This document shows positions 1 through 6,242 of a DNA stretch of 6,242 nucleotides, one piece after another (within the stretch, counting starts at the first letter, position 1; every line of letters begins with the position of its first letter). The stretch is from assembly GCA_011046315.1 (NCBI GenBank), contig DSAU01000568.1, positions 1 through 6,242 of the forward strand. Reading direction: 5' to 3'. Under the pieces are notes generated by a model, which worked only from the letters and a program-made list of their open reading frames with translations, did not search any database and had not been told where the DNA came from. This stretch comes from a bacterium (GTDB taxonomy: Bacteria > Zhuqueibacterota > Zhuqueibacteria > Thermofontimicrobiales > Thermofontimicrobiaceae). A program made the translations under genes and the position numbers.

Positions 1-567
1 AAATATTTGGACCAATATTTATTAAGCGCGGAAAATGATATAACTGATGAGGAAGCTCTAAAGTATTATGAAGACCATCGACAAGATTTTGTTGTATCAG
101 AGACTGAAATGCATGCGCTGCACATTTTGGTGACTAATCAGGCGGATGCCGAAAAGGCGAGAAAAAAAATTTTAAGCGGCGCCGATTTTGAAGAGGTTGC
201 CCGTGAATATTCTATTGATTATGCAGATAAAAAAAGGATAGAATTGGATTTCTTTACAAAAACCGACGTTGTGCCTGAGATCGCCAGGCGGTTGTTTTCC
301 TATGAATCCGGGGTGATTACACCGCCGATCCGCTCATTGTTCGGATATCACATTTTCAAAATACTTGAAGTTCGCAAGCCAGGCAGTTACAAAAAGTATG
401 AGGATGTTCAACATAAAATTAAGAATCGGATCCGCTCTGGTAAACAAAAACAGCAATATCGCGATTTAATTGGAGAGTTGAGACAAAAAATTATTGTTAA
501 AAAGGACGATAAATTTCTTCAAGAAATTTTTACTGACACAACGATGTTGAAAATTCAAAAAAAGTGA
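1..567 (+). CDS. PpiC/SurA-like peptidyl-prolyl isomerase, 5'-truncated by window edge
   Basis: The reading frame is already open at base 1, so this is the C-terminal 188 residues of a longer protein and the TTG at base 7 need not be its start. Visible residues 1-35 are a helical linker of the type that precedes parvulin domains in SurA/PpiC chaperones. Residues about 37-125 match the rotamase fold: HILV at 41-44, a helix ending in GADFEEVAREYS, VPEI at 91-94, and FGYHIFK at 114-120. The C-terminal tail, about 126-188, is basic and helical. The family isomerises X-Pro bonds and helps fold exported or outer-membrane proteins in the periplasm. The usual Gly-Gly-x-Leu-Gly strand is replaced by KKRIELDFF, and the usual Phe of VPEF is Ile, so catalysis may be weak and the role mainly chaperone. 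The signal peptide or lipobox expected at the N-terminus lies outside the window. The gene is 20 nt upstream of a SurA-like gene, probably in one operon. Confidence 0.85.
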   Translation, partial: KYLDQYLLSAENDITDEEALKYYEDHRQDFVVSETEMHALHILVTNQADAEKARKKILSGADFEEVAREYSIDYADKKRIELDFFTKTDVVPEIARRLFSYESGVITPPIRSLFGYHIFKILEVRKPGSYKKYEDVQHKIKNRIRSGKQKQQYRDLIGELRQKIIVKKDDKFLQEIFTDTTMLKIQKK

Positions 568-575
568 CCAAAATT

Positions 576-579
576 GGAG
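576..579 (+). promoter_or_regulatory. Ribosome binding site of the SurA-like gene
   Basis: GGAG lies 8 nt before the ATG at 588, within the short gap after the TGA of the upstream gene. It supports the ATG at 588 as start and shows that this genome uses Shine-Dalgarno signals, which matters when judging the gene at 2404, where none is seen. Confidence 0.7.
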
Positions 580-587
580 TTTGAAAA

Positions 588-1898
588 ATGAAAAAGAAAT
601 TGTTTGTTGGAATATTTCTATTCTGCAGTCTGGTTTCGGGACGTCTGTTGTCGCAACAGGTTCTGGATAAAATCGTTGCCGTGGTTGAGGACGAGATTAT
701 TTTGCTGTCTGAACTGAAACAGTTTTCTCTTAATCTGGCGTTTCAACTGGGAATTGATCCCCGCAAATCACCGGATCAATTTCGAGAGCTGCAAAATGAG
801 ACGCTGCAAAATCTGATTAGTCAAAAAATATTATTGGCTAAAGCCGAAGAGGACAGCGTGGTTGTGGATGAACGACAGGTGGACCAGGTCCTTGAAGATC
901 AAATTAATGCCATGCTTCAGCGAGTCGGCTCTGAAGACGAGTTGGAAAAGCAACTTGGAATGGGAATTAGTAAAATTAAGAGAAATTACCGCGATGACGT
1001 TCGCAAAAATTTAAAAGTCGAAATGCTTCGCAATACAAAATATCAACAAATAAATATTACGCGTCGGGAGGTAGAGGAATTTTATCGTACCATGCAAGAC
1101 AGCCTACCTGAAATGAAGGAAACGGTGGACATCAGCCATATTTTGATGACCGTAAAAGCTGGAACGTCGTCCGAGCAACAGTCGCAGGAAAAGATCAAGC
1201 AATTACAACAGCGGGTAAAAGCAGGCGAAGATTTTGCAGAGCTATGTCGTCAGTTTTCGGAAGACCCCGGCAGCCGGGCGCGTGGCGGAGAGCTCGGATT
1301 GATCCAGCGCGGAGATTTTGTGCCTGAGTTTGAAGAGATCGCTTTTCTTCTCGAACCCGGAGAATATTCCGATATTGTAAAAACCCGTTTCGGCTATCAT
1401 CTCATTCAATGCATTGACCGGCGTGGTGATAAAGTGAATGTAAGGCATTTATTAATACTTTTGCAACCGACACAAGATGATGAGCAGGTGACATTTGAAA
1501 AGATCAATGAAATTCGAGAGAGGTTGAATGAGCCCGATGTTACATTTGAAGAAATGGCGAAAAAATATTCAGATGATGAAACGACAAAAGAACAGGGCGG
1601 ACATCTGGGATTGTTTGAAATTGATAATTTACAAGAAAAAGAATTTAAAAATGCCATCGAGACTATTGATGTTGGCGAAATATCCAAACCCTTTAAAACA
1701 AAATTTGGCTGGCATATTTTAAGGCTCAACAAACGAGAGGAAGCCCGACAAGTTTCTCTAAAACAAGACTGGGATCTGATACAGTCCTGGGCGCTGAACA
1801 TGAAAAGGCAACGTGAGTTTAAAAAATGGATGGATGAAATCAGAAAGAATGTTTTTGTCGATGTTAAATTGAAAGAATCGGATCTGACGATTTTTTAA
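588..1898 (+). CDS. surA: SurA-like periplasmic chaperone / peptidyl-prolyl cis-trans isomerase
   Basis: This complete 436-residue protein is close to the length of E. coli SurA (about 430). Residues 1-24 form a signal peptide: MKKK, a hydrophobic core, then a probable cleavage just before or after the SQQ at 22-24. Residues about 25-170 are the SurA N-terminal chaperone domain, with VLDKIVAVVEDEIILLSEL at 25-43, a hallmark of the family. Parvulin domain 1 spans about 180-278 and has HILM at 184-187, GGELG at 233-237, VPEF at 245-248 and FGYHL at 268-272. Parvulin domain 2 spans about 284-382 and has HLLI at 287-290, GGHLG at 337-341 and FGWHI at 373-377. A C-terminal helix and strand (about 390-436) matches the segment that packs back on the N-terminal domain in SurA. 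The known family role is escorting unfolded outer-membrane proteins through the periplasm and isomerising prolyl bonds. It follows another PpiC-like gene and is closed by an intrinsic terminator. The symbol is assigned by architecture; orthology was not tested. Confidence 0.93.
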   Translation: MKKKLFVGIFLFCSLVSGRLLSQQVLDKIVAVVEDEIILLSELKQFSLNLAFQLGIDPRKSPDQFRELQNETLQNLISQKILLAKAEEDSVVVDERQVDQVLEDQINAMLQRVGSEDELEKQLGMGISKIKRNYRDDVRKNLKVEMLRNTKYQQINITRREVEEFYRTMQDSLPEMKETVDISHILMTVKAGTSSEQQSQEKIKQLQQRVKAGEDFAELCRQFSEDPGSRARGGELGLIQRGDFVPEFEEIAFLLEPGEYSDIVKTRFGYHLIQCIDRRGDKVNVRHLLILLQPTQDDEQVTFEKINEIRERLNEPDVTFEEMAKKYSDDETTKEQGGHLGLFEIDNLQEKEFKNAIETIDVGEISKPFKTKFGWHILRLNKREEARQVSLKQDWDLIQSWALNMKRQREFKKWMDEIRKNVFVDVKLKESDLTIF

Positions 1899-1947
1899 TC
1901 TGCATCCACCTTCGAAATAATGAAGTTGCTATGAAAAAAAATTGGAT

Positions 1948-1973
1948 TTCAACAACCAAGAATTGTTGTTGAA
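1948..1973. repeat. Perfect 9-bp inverted repeat after the SurA-like gene
   Basis: TTCAACAAC at 1948-1956 is the exact reverse complement of GTTGTTGAA at 1965-1973, with an 8-nt loop. No T-run follows it, so it is unlikely to terminate by itself. It lies about 20 nt before the terminator hairpin and could protect the mRNA 3' end or act as a protein-binding site; neither is shown. Confidence 0.6.
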
Positions 1974-1992
1974 TTATCATATTATCTGTTTC

Positions 1993-2028
1993 AAGCCCTT
2001 TGGTTTTCCTGAGGGCTTACGTTTTTTT
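1993..2028 (+). terminator. Intrinsic (Rho-independent) terminator of the chaperone operon
   Basis: AAGCCCT at 1993-1999 pairs perfectly with AGGGCTT at 2012-2018. The loop can be shortened by an inner GG/CC pairing around TTTT. After a 3-nt spacer comes a run of seven T at 2022-2028. This is a textbook terminator on the + strand, 95 nt after the stop codon of the SurA-like gene, and it separates that operon from the DUF4159/DUF4175 pair. Confidence 0.85.
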
Positions 2029-2129
2029 AAGCTCAATCGTTGTTATCTTTAGTACCTGACAAGTTAAATTGTGTATTTTTTTGGCAAGAAATTTTCTAAT
2101 AACCATTGCATGTTATATCTTTTAAACGC

Positions 2130-2158
2130 TTTACAAAGGCTGTTTTTTTGGGCAAAAT
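2130..2158 (+). promoter_or_regulatory. Weak sigma70-like promoter candidate, distal
   Basis: TTTACA (2130-2135, five of six matches to the -35 consensus) is 17 nt from CAAAAT (2153-2158, four of six to the -10). A separate extended -10-like TGTTATATC is at 2111-2119. In such AT-rich DNA these matches may be chance. A start here would leave a leader of about 240 nt before the DUF4159 gene, including the whole small ORF at 2257-2403. Confidence 0.2.
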
Positions 2159-2188
2159 TTTGGTGGTAATATTACGGAATTAGTTTCA

Positions 2189-2211
2189 TTTTTAATTTTA
2201 AATTTTTAATT
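2189..2211. repeat. AT-only tract with TTTTTAATT direct repeat
   Basis: The tract is made only of A and T. TTTTTAATT occurs at 2189-2197 and again at 2203-2211, 14 bp apart. It resembles an UP-element or bendable DNA near a promoter, but it may be simple low complexity. Confidence 0.35.
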
Positions 2212-2221
2212 CCAGCTTGTC

Positions 2222-2262
2222 TGGCTTAGGAGTATGGAAAAATCATCGAGCCAAACGTGGCT
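2222..2262 (+). promoter_or_regulatory. Pair of mutually exclusive small hairpins in the leader
   Basis: AGCCA at 2249-2253 can pair with TGGCT at 2258-2262 across an AACG tetraloop, or with TGGCT at 2222-2226 across a 22-nt loop. The two pairings cannot coexist. The second encloses an AGGAG (2228-2232), and the first holds the GTG proposed as start of the small ORF. A switch is possible, but the stems are only 5 bp and no known riboswitch was recognised. Confidence 0.2.
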
Positions 2263-2403
2263 GAAAAATTAATTGTAATTGCTGGAACTGTAAATTTTAA
2301 TAATTCGTTAAACACAAGACTATTGATGATGTCAAAACTGGCCAGGGAGATCAGTAGTGATCAGGGCGAACAAGAATTTGAAATTATATTTTTACGAATT
2401 TGA
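2257..2403 (+). CDS. Possible small leader ORF abutting the DUF4159 gene
   Basis: Starting at GTG 2257, this frame encodes 48 residues, beginning VAEKLIVIAGTVNF and ending FEIIFLRI. The open frame extends back to a TAG at 2227-2229. Its TGA (2401-2403) directly touches the ATG of the DUF4159 gene (TGAATG), and that gene lacks a Shine-Dalgarno, as expected for translational coupling. The peptide looks protein-like, with a hydrophobic strand LIVIAG and a helix with charged residues, and has no signal peptide. I do not recognise a family. Against it: the GTG has only a weak GAG upstream, the good AGGAG at 2228-2232 is 24 nt away, and about 58 open codons can arise by chance. It could also be the remnant of a longer gene that lost its 5' end. 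Confidence 0.33.
   Translation: MAEKLIVIAGTVNFNNSLNTRLLMMSKLAREISSDQGEQEFEIIFLRI
2273..2301 (+). promoter_or_regulatory. Sigma70-like promoter candidate, proximal to the DUF4159 gene
   Basis: TTGTAA (2273-2278, four of six) is 17 nt from TTTAAT (2296-2301, five of six). Transcription would begin near 2308, giving a leader of about 95 nt. It lies inside the possible small ORF, so if this is the main promoter that ORF is not made from it. The score is moderate for AT-rich DNA. Confidence 0.25.
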
Positions 2404-3087
2404 ATGCGGAAGACAAAAACATTTTTACTACTATGCTTATTGATGGCGCTTTTTCCCGCCAGGATGATTTTTTGCCAACAAAAAAACCAGCAAAGTCGTT
2501 TTATAATTGCTCGTGTAAAATACCATGGTGGTGGTGATTGGTACAACGATCCGTCGGCAATTCCCAACCTGTTGAAATTTATTGAGCAGAATGGCAATCT
2601 GTTAACCGCAAGCGATGAACAGAGGGTGGAGCTTATCGATCAGAAATTATTTTCCTTTCCGGCGTTGTTTTTAACCGGGCATGGGAGAATAACATTTTCC
2701 GAACAAGAGGCAGTTAATTTAAGAAAGTATCTGATTCATGGAGGATTTTTGTATGCGGATGACGATTATGGGATGGATCATTATTTTCGACAAGAGATAA
2801 AAAAAGTATTTCCAGACAAAGAACTGGTCGAAATCCCATTTGATCATATCATCTATCAGCAGCCCTTTTATTTCGCCAAAGGTTTACCGAAAATTCATGA
2901 GCACGATGGCGGACCGCCCCGGGGGTTTGGCATATTTCATCAGGGGCGGATGGTCGTTTATTATACTTACAACACCAACATTTCCGACGGCTGGCCCGAC
3001 CCTGATGTCCACAACAATCCCGAAGCAGTCAGACTGCGGGCTTTACAAATGGGCGTCAATATTTTTATGTATGCATTGAGTCATTAA
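2404..3087 (+). CDS. DUF4159-family secreted protein
   Basis: This complete 227-residue protein begins with a signal peptide (MRKTK, hydrophobic core at 7-19, probable cleavage near FCQQ at 23-26). The Cys lacks a convincing lipobox, so it is probably soluble in the periplasm. The mature part has DUF4159 landmarks: FIIARVKYHGGGDWY (33-47), LTGHGRI (90-96), a Glu-rich turn followed by NLRKYL (105-110), GGFLYADDDYG (113-123), a VFP/IPFDHIIY segment (135-151), and GIFHQGRMVVYYTYN (176-190) with DGWPDP after it. The GGFL-DD stretch resembles the ThuA/glutamine-amidotransferase-like fold proposed for the family. No enzyme activity is established, and no Cys-His-Glu triad is evident. Relatives in other phyla are often fused to membrane or BatA-like domains; this one is stand-alone. 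It precedes a DUF4175 gene by 15 nt and is surely cotranscribed with it. No Shine-Dalgarno is visible before the ATG; the signal peptide fixes the start. Confidence 0.88.
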   Translation: MRKTKTFLLLCLLMALFPARMIFCQQKNQQSRFIIARVKYHGGGDWYNDPSAIPNLLKFIEQNGNLLTASDEQRVELIDQKLFSFPALFLTGHGRITFSEQEAVNLRKYLIHGGFLYADDDYGMDHYFRQEIKKVFPDKELVEIPFDHIIYQQPFYFAKGLPKIHEHDGGPPRGFGIFHQGRMVVYYTYNTNISDGWPDPDVHNNPEAVRLRALQMGVNIFMYALSH

Positions 3088-3092
3088 GCAGC

Positions 3093-3098
3093 GGTGAG
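3093..3098 (+). promoter_or_regulatory. Ribosome binding site of the DUF4175-type gene
   Basis: GGTGAG ends 4 nt before the ATG at 3103. It favours that ATG over the in-frame GTG at 3094 and TTG at 3100, which would add only three residues or one and lack a comparable upstream signal. Confidence 0.55.
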
Positions 3099-3102
3099 TT
3101 TG

Positions 3103-6100
3103 ATGGAGCAGAAATACCGGCAACTTAAAAACAGAATTGACGCTGTACGGCGAAAGCAGAAGGTTGTGGCGCTGATCCGGGGAGGTCTGTTCTTTTTATG
3201 GTTTGTGGTTGTTGCATCGTTGCTGTCAACCGTTTTGGAGGCTTTGTTTAAATTTGACGTTTGGGGGCGTACGGTTATTAGCGGGATGTTCTGGTTGTCA
3301 GCCGGCTTGGTATTGTTGCTGATGTTTATCAAAGCGCTATATTCTTTTTTGTTTAAAAAATCCGATCCTGACGACGTTGAGATCGCACGCCACATCGGAG
3401 TGTTCTTTCATGACATTGCTGATAAACTTAGCAATGCGTTGCAGCTTTATCGAATACGCGCCGCCAACGAAACGGGATATTCCACCCAACTCATCGATCA
3501 ATCGCTGGAGCGAATTCATCAAGCCAGCCGGAATTTAGATTTCACAAAGTCTGTTTCATATAAAGCGATCAGAAGACAACTCCGCTGGCTGGGTGCAGCG
3601 ATGCTGATCGCTTTTATTTTTTATGGCGTGTGGGGAAAACAGCTATTAATAGCAACGGATCGCTTGCTTAACCCTTTTTCAAGCTATGAGCGGGTTCCGC
3701 AGATTTCCATTCAAGTTTTTCCGGGAAGCAAACAGGTGTTAAAAAACGAATCAGTGTCTCTTACGGCAAAAGTCTCCGGACAAAGGATTAACAAAATTGA
3801 TGTGCACCTCCGTGAGATTAATGATGAGTATCATTTAAAACAAACGCTGACTGCCGGAGTTGAAAATGACTTTCATTTCCTGATCCAGAACATTCAGGAT
3901 ACCACCGAATATTATTTTTCTCACCAGGGAATGACAACTGAAAAACATATTTTGGCTGTCATTGAGTTGCCGCTGGTGCGCCGAATGCAAATATACATCA
4001 TACCTCCCGCCTATACCGGCTTGAGCGAACAGCGTTTGCAAGAGAATGTTGGCGATATAAGCTGTTTAAAAGGTTCGAAGGTTGAATTTGATTTAACAGC
4101 CAATAAAGGGCTGACAGAGGCTTCAATCGATTTTGGAAAACAGCAGACGGTTGCGCTGCAAACGAACGATAACCACGCATCAGGAAGTTTCAGTGTTTTT
4201 CAGGATGATGTTTACAAAATCAAACTGATCGATAACCAGGCTTTTGAAAACAGAGACCCTATTCTCTATCGAATATCGTTGATCGACGATATTTTTCCGA
4301 ACGTTGCTATCTCATCGCCGGGGCGCGATGTTGATTTAACCGAAGAGCTGATTTTGCCGCTGACAATTGAAGCAGAAGATGACTTCGGATTTACAATTCT
4401 GAGGTTGGGATACCACATCGATCGGGAAGACGATCCGTTTCCTGATACAACGCTTCAATTTCAACCGTTGAATTTTGATCCATCTCATCAGGAGCGATTG
4501 ACACTTGAATATAACTGGGATTTGAAATCGTTAAATTTATTTCCCGGAGATGTGGTTCGATATTACGCGGAAGTTTTTGACAATGACCGCGTTTCAGGTC
4601 CTAAAAGCGCTAGAAGCCGAACTTATTTCGCTCGTTTCCCGACCTTAGCCGAAATATTTGCCCAGGTTGATGCTGAACAGGAGACGGCTTATGAAAGCTT
4701 CGAGGGTCTTTATGAGAAAAGCACAGAGTTAAAACAACACGTGGATCGGCTGGTTCAGGAAATAAAACAGAATCCTGAAGTAAATTGGGAAGGTAAAAAG
4801 AAAATCGAAGACATCGTCCGTAATCAGGAAAAGCTTGAAACTTCATTGCAAGAAATCCAGCAGCAGTTAGATCAGATGATCGAACGGATGGAAAAGAACG
4901 ATCTTTTAAGCCTCGAAACACTGCAAAAATATAATGAGTTGCAGAAATTGCTGAACGAAATTTTGACTGATGATCTTAAACAAGCCTTGAAAAAATTGCA
5001 AAAAGCAGCCGAGCAAATTGATGAAAAACTGCTGAAACAAGCTGTGGAGCAGCTTAACCTGTCTCAGGAAGATTTTTTGAAAAACATAGAAAAAACGCTG
5101 AATATGCTCAAACAAATCCAGGTTGAGCGGAAGCTGGATGAACTGATCAAAAAAACAGAAGAGCTGTTGATGGCTCAGCAGAACATTAATGAACGGTTAA
5201 ATGAAGATTATTCGGAGAATCAAGCTTCAGATGTTTGTAAGGATCAACAAAAAACTCAGCAAAAAGCTGATGAGCTTTTGCAGGAAACAGACGGTTGGAA
5301 AAATGATCTGAGCGAATCGGGAGAAGAGCCGCAACAAGCGATAGCAGAGGTGCTCGATTTAGCCGAACATGAAGGCTTGCTGCAAAATATGCAGCAGGTT
5401 CAAAAAAGTGTTCGATCCGGTGATACTCAGACGGCGCAAAAAAGCGGAGATTCAGCGCAAGGGACGCTCTCCCAGATGGTCAACATGTTATCTCAAACCA
5501 GGCGTGAGATGGTAGCAAAGCAGAAACAGGAAATAATGCGCGAGCTGAGCCGGCTTTCTCATAATTTACTCCAACTCTCGCACAAGCAGGAATCGTTAAT
5601 TCAAACCACTCAAAAGTTGAACGCTAACAGCCCTCAGCTTACCCAAAAGGCTGACCGGCAACAGGATTTGCAGCAGGCGTTAACCAGAAATGCCAATCAG
5701 ATGGCGGCGCTTTCGCAAAAGACATTTTTTGTCTCGGCCCAGATGGGGCGCTTTATAGGACAGGCGATGAGAAATATGGATGAAGCCTTATCCCAATTCG
5801 GAGAGCGCAATATCACCGCGGCGGCGCGAAATCAACGGCTGGCAATGATTAATTTAAACGAGACTGTCAAACAGATAATGAGCGCAATGAAGCAACTCGA
5901 ACAATCGAGCTCGGCAAGTGGGCTTGAAGAGATGATGGAACAGCTATCTCAAATGGCGGGTCAACAGCAGGGAATTAACGATCAAACGCTACAACTGGGC
6001 GCTGGTCAGCAACCGTTTTCGCTGAGTCAGCAGGCAGCCATGGCGCGCCTGGCAGCCGAACAAGAGGCGTTGCGAAAGTCAATAGAGCAACTTCAGCGAG

Positions 6101-6242
6101 AGTATGGTGAGCGTTCTGATGTCCTGGGGCGCCTGGACCATCTTGGAAAAGAAATGGAAGATGTCGTTAAAGATTTACAGCAGCAAAACATCAGCCGGCG
6201 AACTATCAATCGACAGCAACAGATTTTACAGCGATTGCTTGA
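3103..6242 (+). CDS. DUF4175-type three-TM membrane protein with long coiled coil, 3'-truncated
   Basis: The frame runs without a stop from ATG 3103 to the window end, giving at least 1046 residues. A basic N-terminus (RRKQK at 16-20) precedes predicted membrane segments at about 22-48, 57-82 and 162-178. Between the second and third, residues 83-161 are a charged helical, probably cytoplasmic domain (DPDDVEIARHIG, DIADKLSNALQL). After the third segment come RLLNPFSSYERVP (187-199) and FPGSKQVLKNESVSL, typical of DUF4175 proteins, then beta-rich Ig-like modules to about residue 510, including PPAYTGLSEQ and EAEDDFGFTILRLGY. From FPTLAEIFAQVDAEQE (513 on) the protein is almost wholly alpha-helical, rich in Gln, Glu and Lys, and coiled-coil-like. 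The last part (about 875-1046, with RLAAEQEALRKSIEQL and RQQQILQRLL) is more conserved-looking and suggests the end is near. The positive-inside rule puts the large C-terminal part in the periplasm. Function is unknown. Relatives often lie beside DUF4159, DUF58, VWA and MoxR genes. The DUF4175 name is by recognition of features; a profile search would settle it. Confidence 0.85.
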   Translation, partial: MEQKYRQLKNRIDAVRRKQKVVALIRGGLFFLWFVVVASLLSTVLEALFKFDVWGRTVISGMFWLSAGLVLLLMFIKALYSFLFKKSDPDDVEIARHIGVFFHDIADKLSNALQLYRIRAANETGYSTQLIDQSLERIHQASRNLDFTKSVSYKAIRRQLRWLGAAMLIAFIFYGVWGKQLLIATDRLLNPFSSYERVPQISIQVFPGSKQVLKNESVSLTAKVSGQRINKIDVHLREINDEYHLKQTLTAGVENDFHFLIQNIQDTTEYYFSHQGMTTEKHILAVIELPLVRRMQIYIIPPAYTGLSEQRLQENVGDISCLKGSKVEFDLTANKGLTEASIDFGKQQTVALQTNDNHASGSFSVFQDDVYKIKLIDNQAFENRDPILYRISLIDDIFPNVAISSPGRDVDLTEELILPLTIEAEDDFGFTILRLGYHIDREDDPFPDTTLQFQPLNFDPSHQERLTLEYNWDLKSLNLFPGDVVRYYAEVFDNDRVSGPKSARSRTYFARFPTLAEIFAQVDAEQETAYESFEGLYEKSTELKQHVDRLVQEIKQNPEVNWEGKKKIEDIVRNQEKLETSLQEIQQQLDQMIERMEKNDLLSLETLQKYNELQKLLNEILTDDLKQALKKLQKAAEQIDEKLLKQAVEQLNLSQEDFLKNIEKTLNMLKQIQVERKLDELIKKTEELLMAQQNINERLNEDYSENQASDVCKDQQKTQQKADELLQETDGWKNDLSESGEEPQQAIAEVLDLAEHEGLLQNMQQVQKSVRSGDTQTAQKSGDSAQGTLSQMVNMLSQTRREMVAKQKQEIMRELSRLSHNLLQLSHKQESLIQTTQKLNANSPQLTQKADRQQDLQQALTRNANQMAALSQKTFFVSAQMGRFIGQAMRNMDEALSQFGERNITAAARNQRLAMINLNETVKQIMSAMKQLEQSSSASGLEEMMEQLSQMAGQQQGINDQTLQLGAGQQPFSLSQQAAMARLAAEQEALRKSIEQLQREYGERSDVLGRLDHLGKEMEDVVKDLQQQNISRRTINRQQQILQRLL

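Larger units (their letters stand above)
1899..2256. other. Intergenic AT-rich region between two operons
   Basis: This is about 358 nt with no convincing gene on either strand. It contains an inverted repeat, the terminator of the chaperone operon, weak promoter-like boxes, an AT-rich tract and small hairpins, each listed separately. No tRNA-like cloverleaf or known riboswitch core was recognised by eye. Confidence 0.7.

Noticed and set aside
1406..1801. A 131-codon minus-strand open frame opposite the SurA-like gene
   Set aside because: It is a shadow of a clear gene: Ser/Cys/Phe-rich composition, no domain and no ribosome binding site. The + strand protein has unmistakable parvulin motifs here.
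1931..1972. A 13-residue ORF (M-K-K-N-W-I-S-T-T-K-N-C-C) before the hairpin and terminator, resembling an attenuator leader peptide
   Set aside because: There is no Shine-Dalgarno at proper distance, no run of one regulatory amino acid codon, and the terminator is about 375 nt from the next gene. It is better explained as the 3' untranslated end of the SurA-like gene.
2234..2272. A 12-codon ORF starting ATG 2234 with AGGAG just before it
   Set aside because: The AGGAG ends only one base before the ATG, too close for initiation, and the peptide is very short. It overlaps the small ORF in another frame.
2349..2362. GATCA-GTAG-TGATC inverted repeat
   Set aside because: A 5-bp stem in this composition is expected by chance, and it lies inside the possible small ORF, with no T-run or other signal.
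2404..2475. Lipoprotein signal ending at the Cys of MIFC in the DUF4159 protein
   Set aside because: The residues before the Cys (M-I-F) do not fit the usual L-[AS]-[GA]-C lipobox, so an ordinary signal peptide is more likely.
4610..5115. Minus-strand open frames opposite the coiled-coil region
   Set aside because: Their Phe/Leu/Gln-rich translations arise from the antisense of Glu/Lys/Gln codons in the + strand gene, which is open over 3.1 kb.

Overview
The window reads as ordinary chromosomal DNA of a Gram-negative bacterium with moderate to low GC. Two periplasmic parvulin-type chaperone genes and a secreted DUF4159 protein imply an outer membrane. The very long glutamine-rich DUF4175 protein and the 'QQ' just after both signal peptides recall the Bacteroidota/Calditrichota/KSB1 (FCB) side of the tree. 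That placement is inference from style of sequence only. No mobile element, CRISPR array, tRNA or rRNA was seen. All convincing genes are on the + strand.

Region 1 (1-1898) is the end of an operon for folding of exported proteins. It holds the 3' part of a PpiC-like peptidyl-prolyl isomerase gene, cut by the window edge, and then a complete SurA-like chaperone gene with a signal peptide and two parvulin domains. The gap of 20 nt and a good ribosome binding site suggest cotranscription. The first protein has lost several parvulin landmarks; both domains of the second look intact.

Region 2 (1899-2403) is a 505-nt AT-rich gap. It opens with a perfect 9-bp inverted repeat and a strong intrinsic terminator (1993-2028), which closes the chaperone operon. 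The rest must hold the promoter of the next operon. Weak sigma70-like boxes, a pair of mutually exclusive small hairpins, and a possible 48-codon ORF (2257-2403) are visible. The stop codon of this small ORF touches the start codon of the next gene, which has no Shine-Dalgarno of its own.

Region 3 (2404-6242) is a two-gene unit. A 227-residue secreted DUF4159 protein is followed after 15 nt by a DUF4175-type membrane protein of at least 1046 residues whose 3' end is outside the window. The latter has three predicted N-terminal membrane segments, beta-rich domains, and a very long coiled-coil, Gln-rich part predicted to lie in the periplasm. From general knowledge, DUF4159 and DUF4175 genes often sit near MoxR AAA+ ATPase, DUF58 and VWA-domain genes. 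If so here, this is one end of a poorly characterised MoxR-type envelope system whose other members lie outside the window. This pair is the least understood biology in the window.
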